The translations under genes were made by a program, and so were the position numbers. The notes beneath the pieces were generated by a model. It ran no database searches, was not told the DNA's origin, and saw only the letters and a program-made list of their open reading frames with translations. 64,000 bases of DNA from Stichopus chloronotus (lineage: Eukaryota > Echinodermata > Holothuroidea > Aspidochirotida > Stichopodidae): assembly GCA_021234535.1 (NCBI GenBank), contig CM037836.1, forward strand, positions 12,445,111-12,509,110. The letters are read 5' to 3'. This document shows, piece after piece, positions 61,308-64,000 of this stretch. Every line of letters starts with the position of its first letter. Position 1 is the stretch's first letter.

Positions 61308-61850
61308 GCTTATTATAAACACTATATCTCAAGATAAGAAGCTTGAACAAATCTCATACTTGGTATGTAAGTGTATCACATTAATAACAAGATCTCTGTT
61401 GATTTTGGTGGAGGTCTCCAGTTATTCAGGGTAAGCAGAGTCAAATTGTGAAAGTATTGTAAGCACGATATATCTCAAGAAGGTTAACTTGGGCAGATTT
61501 CCCAATTAGATTGTAGGTGTATCTCATTGAGCATACAAGAATTCCATTGTCTTTAAAGGTCAAAGGTCATTTTAGGTCAACAGAGTCACATTATGGCGGG
61601 AATTCTTGGAAACATTATATCTCAAGAAGGGAAGCTTGAACAGGTGTCTAATTCAGTATGTAGTATCTCATTGAGCACAAGAACCAGTTGGTCGTAAATG
61701 GAGGTCAAAGGTCTTTCTATGTCAACAAGGGCCAAATTGTGAAAGCCTTGTTAATATAATCTCCACAAAGGAATCTTGTACAGATCTCATATTTCATGTA
61801 AAGCATGTAGCTTAATGTGACACATACTAATGGCATTATATCAGATTCAG
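61308..61850. repeat. Decayed AGGTCA array, about three to four units
   Basis: Units begin with AAACA.TATATCTCAAGA.G..AGCTTG and carry GGAGGTC, AGGTCAAAGGTCATTTTAGG (61,556) and GAGGTCAAAGGTCTTT (61,702) blocks at about 145 bp spacing. This is the same repeat class as at 7,190 and 37,370, more diverged. Confidence 0.65.
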
Positions 61851-64000
61851 AAAAAAATTCTTATAATCAGATCATTGAAACCACAATGCATTCCTGCATT
61901 CTAGTTTTTCTTTATATTAGTGTTCATAATGATTTTACAACACTTATGTCAAAATTTGCTGCAGTTGCCATAAATTAGTTTAATTTGCAAAATTAAAATG
62001 CTTATGACTTGTTATTTAGACCATTTACTGTTTTAGTTTTGGAACAAGGGGGGTAGCAAAGTGAGTCTTTCCCTGGCTGTTACATTCACTGATTACATTT
62101 CTCTTTGTACTTGTTTTTACTTTTGAAAGTTCAAAACTATGCACTTTTGTCATAAATAACACATTTTATCTCAGCACTTCTTGAACAGTGTTTCAACTCT
62201 AACTCAACAGTGCAATTTTATCTTATGTCTCGAATCTAATGGTACACTGTTAATAAATCCCTGCAAATGGATAGATTCTTAGCCACAAACACCCCAGTTG
62301 ACCAGTTCATTATCAATACTCATGGGTTTGGAGCCATCAATCACTGTGAAACCGAACGGAGTCCACTTTGCGACGGTTAATTGACGGCAATTCGGTGATT
62401 ATTGAAATTAGGGTAGGACACTGGTGCGGTAAACTAGGACGAGAAAAGCACAGGTGGAAATTAAACCTGTAGCTCGATATGGCTCTACGTGTATGAGAGG
62501 AATCATTCGCCAGAAACGGTGTAGTGAATTATAAGTGTTGAATTTCAGTGGTAAGAAGGGTATGGGTATATTGATTAACTTTGATGAGCTGTTTACTGGT
62601 CGAAATGGATAGAAGACATTTCTCTCTGTCCAGCTTTCGGAGTGAATTTGCTCTTTTGTCTATATGACAATAGGACCTTGTTTTCTACATCGCAAGTGAA
62701 TCGTGTTTCCTTCTCCAAGGTCCCTCACACGTAGACCTACCGTACGTGCATAATTCAGGGCTGATTTACAGTTGCAATTGCTGTATAACAGAGAGATACA
62801 TGTATGGTGGGAGGGGGGTGGGGGATTGAACAAATAAACTGTGTCACAATTAGTGCTCTACAACTGGAAAGCACTTGGCCCCATTGTCACATGAACGAGG
62901 AGTCCGGGAATCCATTGTGAGGGCCACTGATGGGATTTCAGGAGGGTCGGGGGGAGCCCCTGGCAGATCTAACAGTATGAGATAATTTGAACACAGTAAA
63001 TCAGTTTGAACTGAGGTCATTGCATACCTCACCCTATCCTATATTTTCATAATGACACACAAAATGTGTGTTTCACTGTAGACCTGATTTTATTATTCTT
63101 TTTTTTTTAATTATAATGTTTTTGTGTTCTCTTTCACTTGAACTAAGGGGGAAGGGATGGCAGTCACCACTTGCTTCACCCTGAAGCTGCCATTGTATGT
63201 ACTTCATTTGTGGTTTTATCACGAAAGGTGCCTTCCTTAAATTGTACACAGTGTAGCTTACTGTACCTCAGACTGTGGGTAGGATTTATGAGCTGAAATT
63301 TGTGAGAGGAAAGGAGGGAGGGGATGGAGTGGGGTGCACGTTCACTAAATTACGTAAGAACTTTGTTATAACTGAGTGACATCAGCTTGGACCTTTCATT
63401 TTGGAATGGGGGGGGGGGAGAACTTCTGTGATGCATCTGATAATGTCAGTCAGTGGTTGGACAAACAGCTAAAGGTTTTGTGAACTTTAATCTTAGTTAA
63501 ATTGCACTGTGGGTGCCTTTGTGTGTTTGTGTGGTCTTGTCTCCTGGATGAATTTCATCATCAGCCAAATATCAGTTATAAAGGAACGAAATGTTTTTTG
63601 TATGTAGTTCGCCAGTATTAAAGCATCCACTCATCACTCCAAGCTACATTTTTGGCTAGAGGTATTGCCAAAATTCTCAATCGGTTCTGCTCCTTGATTG
63701 ACAGCATATTAGGAAGATGCAGAGCAGCTCGTATATTACACAGCATACACATGGGGGCCCATCGTTTTGATTACATGTGTGGAGGAGTGCTAGACCGTGC
63801 TAACATTGTGAGAGGGGCTAGATTTAGGTGGATAGGGGAATTGGAACTGTCTGGTGCGATGATTGACTGCCTTAAAGGCTATAAACTACGGCCGTGATTA
63901 ACGTTAGTCACGAGGCAATGACAATTTGATGAAATATCCCATCAGAGTCATGGAATTCCATCTGACCAGAATGAGATATATAACTAGTACAGGAAAAGTA
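61851..64000. other. Terminal stretch, nothing recognised
   Basis: AT-rich DNA with an 11-G run at 63,408-63,418. The open frame at 63,652-63,897 has no recognisable protein content. Confidence 0.4.

Overview
This 64 kb window is AT-rich eukaryotic DNA from an animal. Its genes are split by long introns and sit among decayed mobile elements, tandem arrays and long poly-G/poly-C runs. Three protein-coding genes can be recognised, all on the + strand and all of animal type: a cytochrome bc1 subunit (UQCR11), an MFSD6-like major facilitator transporter, and a SWEET sugar transporter (SLC50A1). The intron-rich layout, the tandem repeats built on AGGTCA and the hAT-type elements suggest a marine invertebrate deuterostome, perhaps an echinoderm. 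That placement is inference. There are no bacterial operons, CRISPR arrays or phage genes, and I saw no tRNA or rRNA gene.

Layout. 1-4,059: upstream or intronic DNA with one copy of a MITE-like repeat. 4,060-4,210: last coding exon of UQCR11, whose first exon I could not find. 6,736-6,857: an exon-like block with a stop codon and a poly(A) signal downstream, product unknown. 7,132-8,889: an inverted-repeat-bounded element carrying eleven ~144 bp units, each with up to four nuclear-receptor-type AGGTCA half-sites. 12,125-12,883: a hAT element with a perfect 8 bp target-site duplication. 13,856-17,987: complete three-exon MFSD6-like gene with one apparent frameshift. 18,000-31,766: intergenic DNA with dispersed repeats and a second hAT element (29,826-30,721) that splits an older tandem duplication.

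31,767-56,843: five exons of the SWEET gene, assembled here from exons of 68, 78, 124, 165 (or 162) and 120 bp whose phases agree throughout. They give 185 residues and carry the four helix-kinking prolines and the TM3 asparagine of the family. The last exon was not found and probably lies beyond the window. The introns hold a second AGGTCA-array element (37,283-38,910), another ~146 bp tandem array (39,310-39,920), and three short DNA-transposon-like elements (47,766, 50,658, 52,306). 56,844-64,000 looks like the last SWEET intron, with one more decayed AGGTCA array near 61.3-61.8 kb.

The three genes do not form a pathway. UQCR11 acts in the mitochondrial inner membrane; the MFSD6-like and SWEET proteins are independent membrane transporters. 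The most unusual feature is the dense nuclear-receptor half-site array upstream of the transporter genes. Most short open frames in the window match no recognisable protein and were left out.
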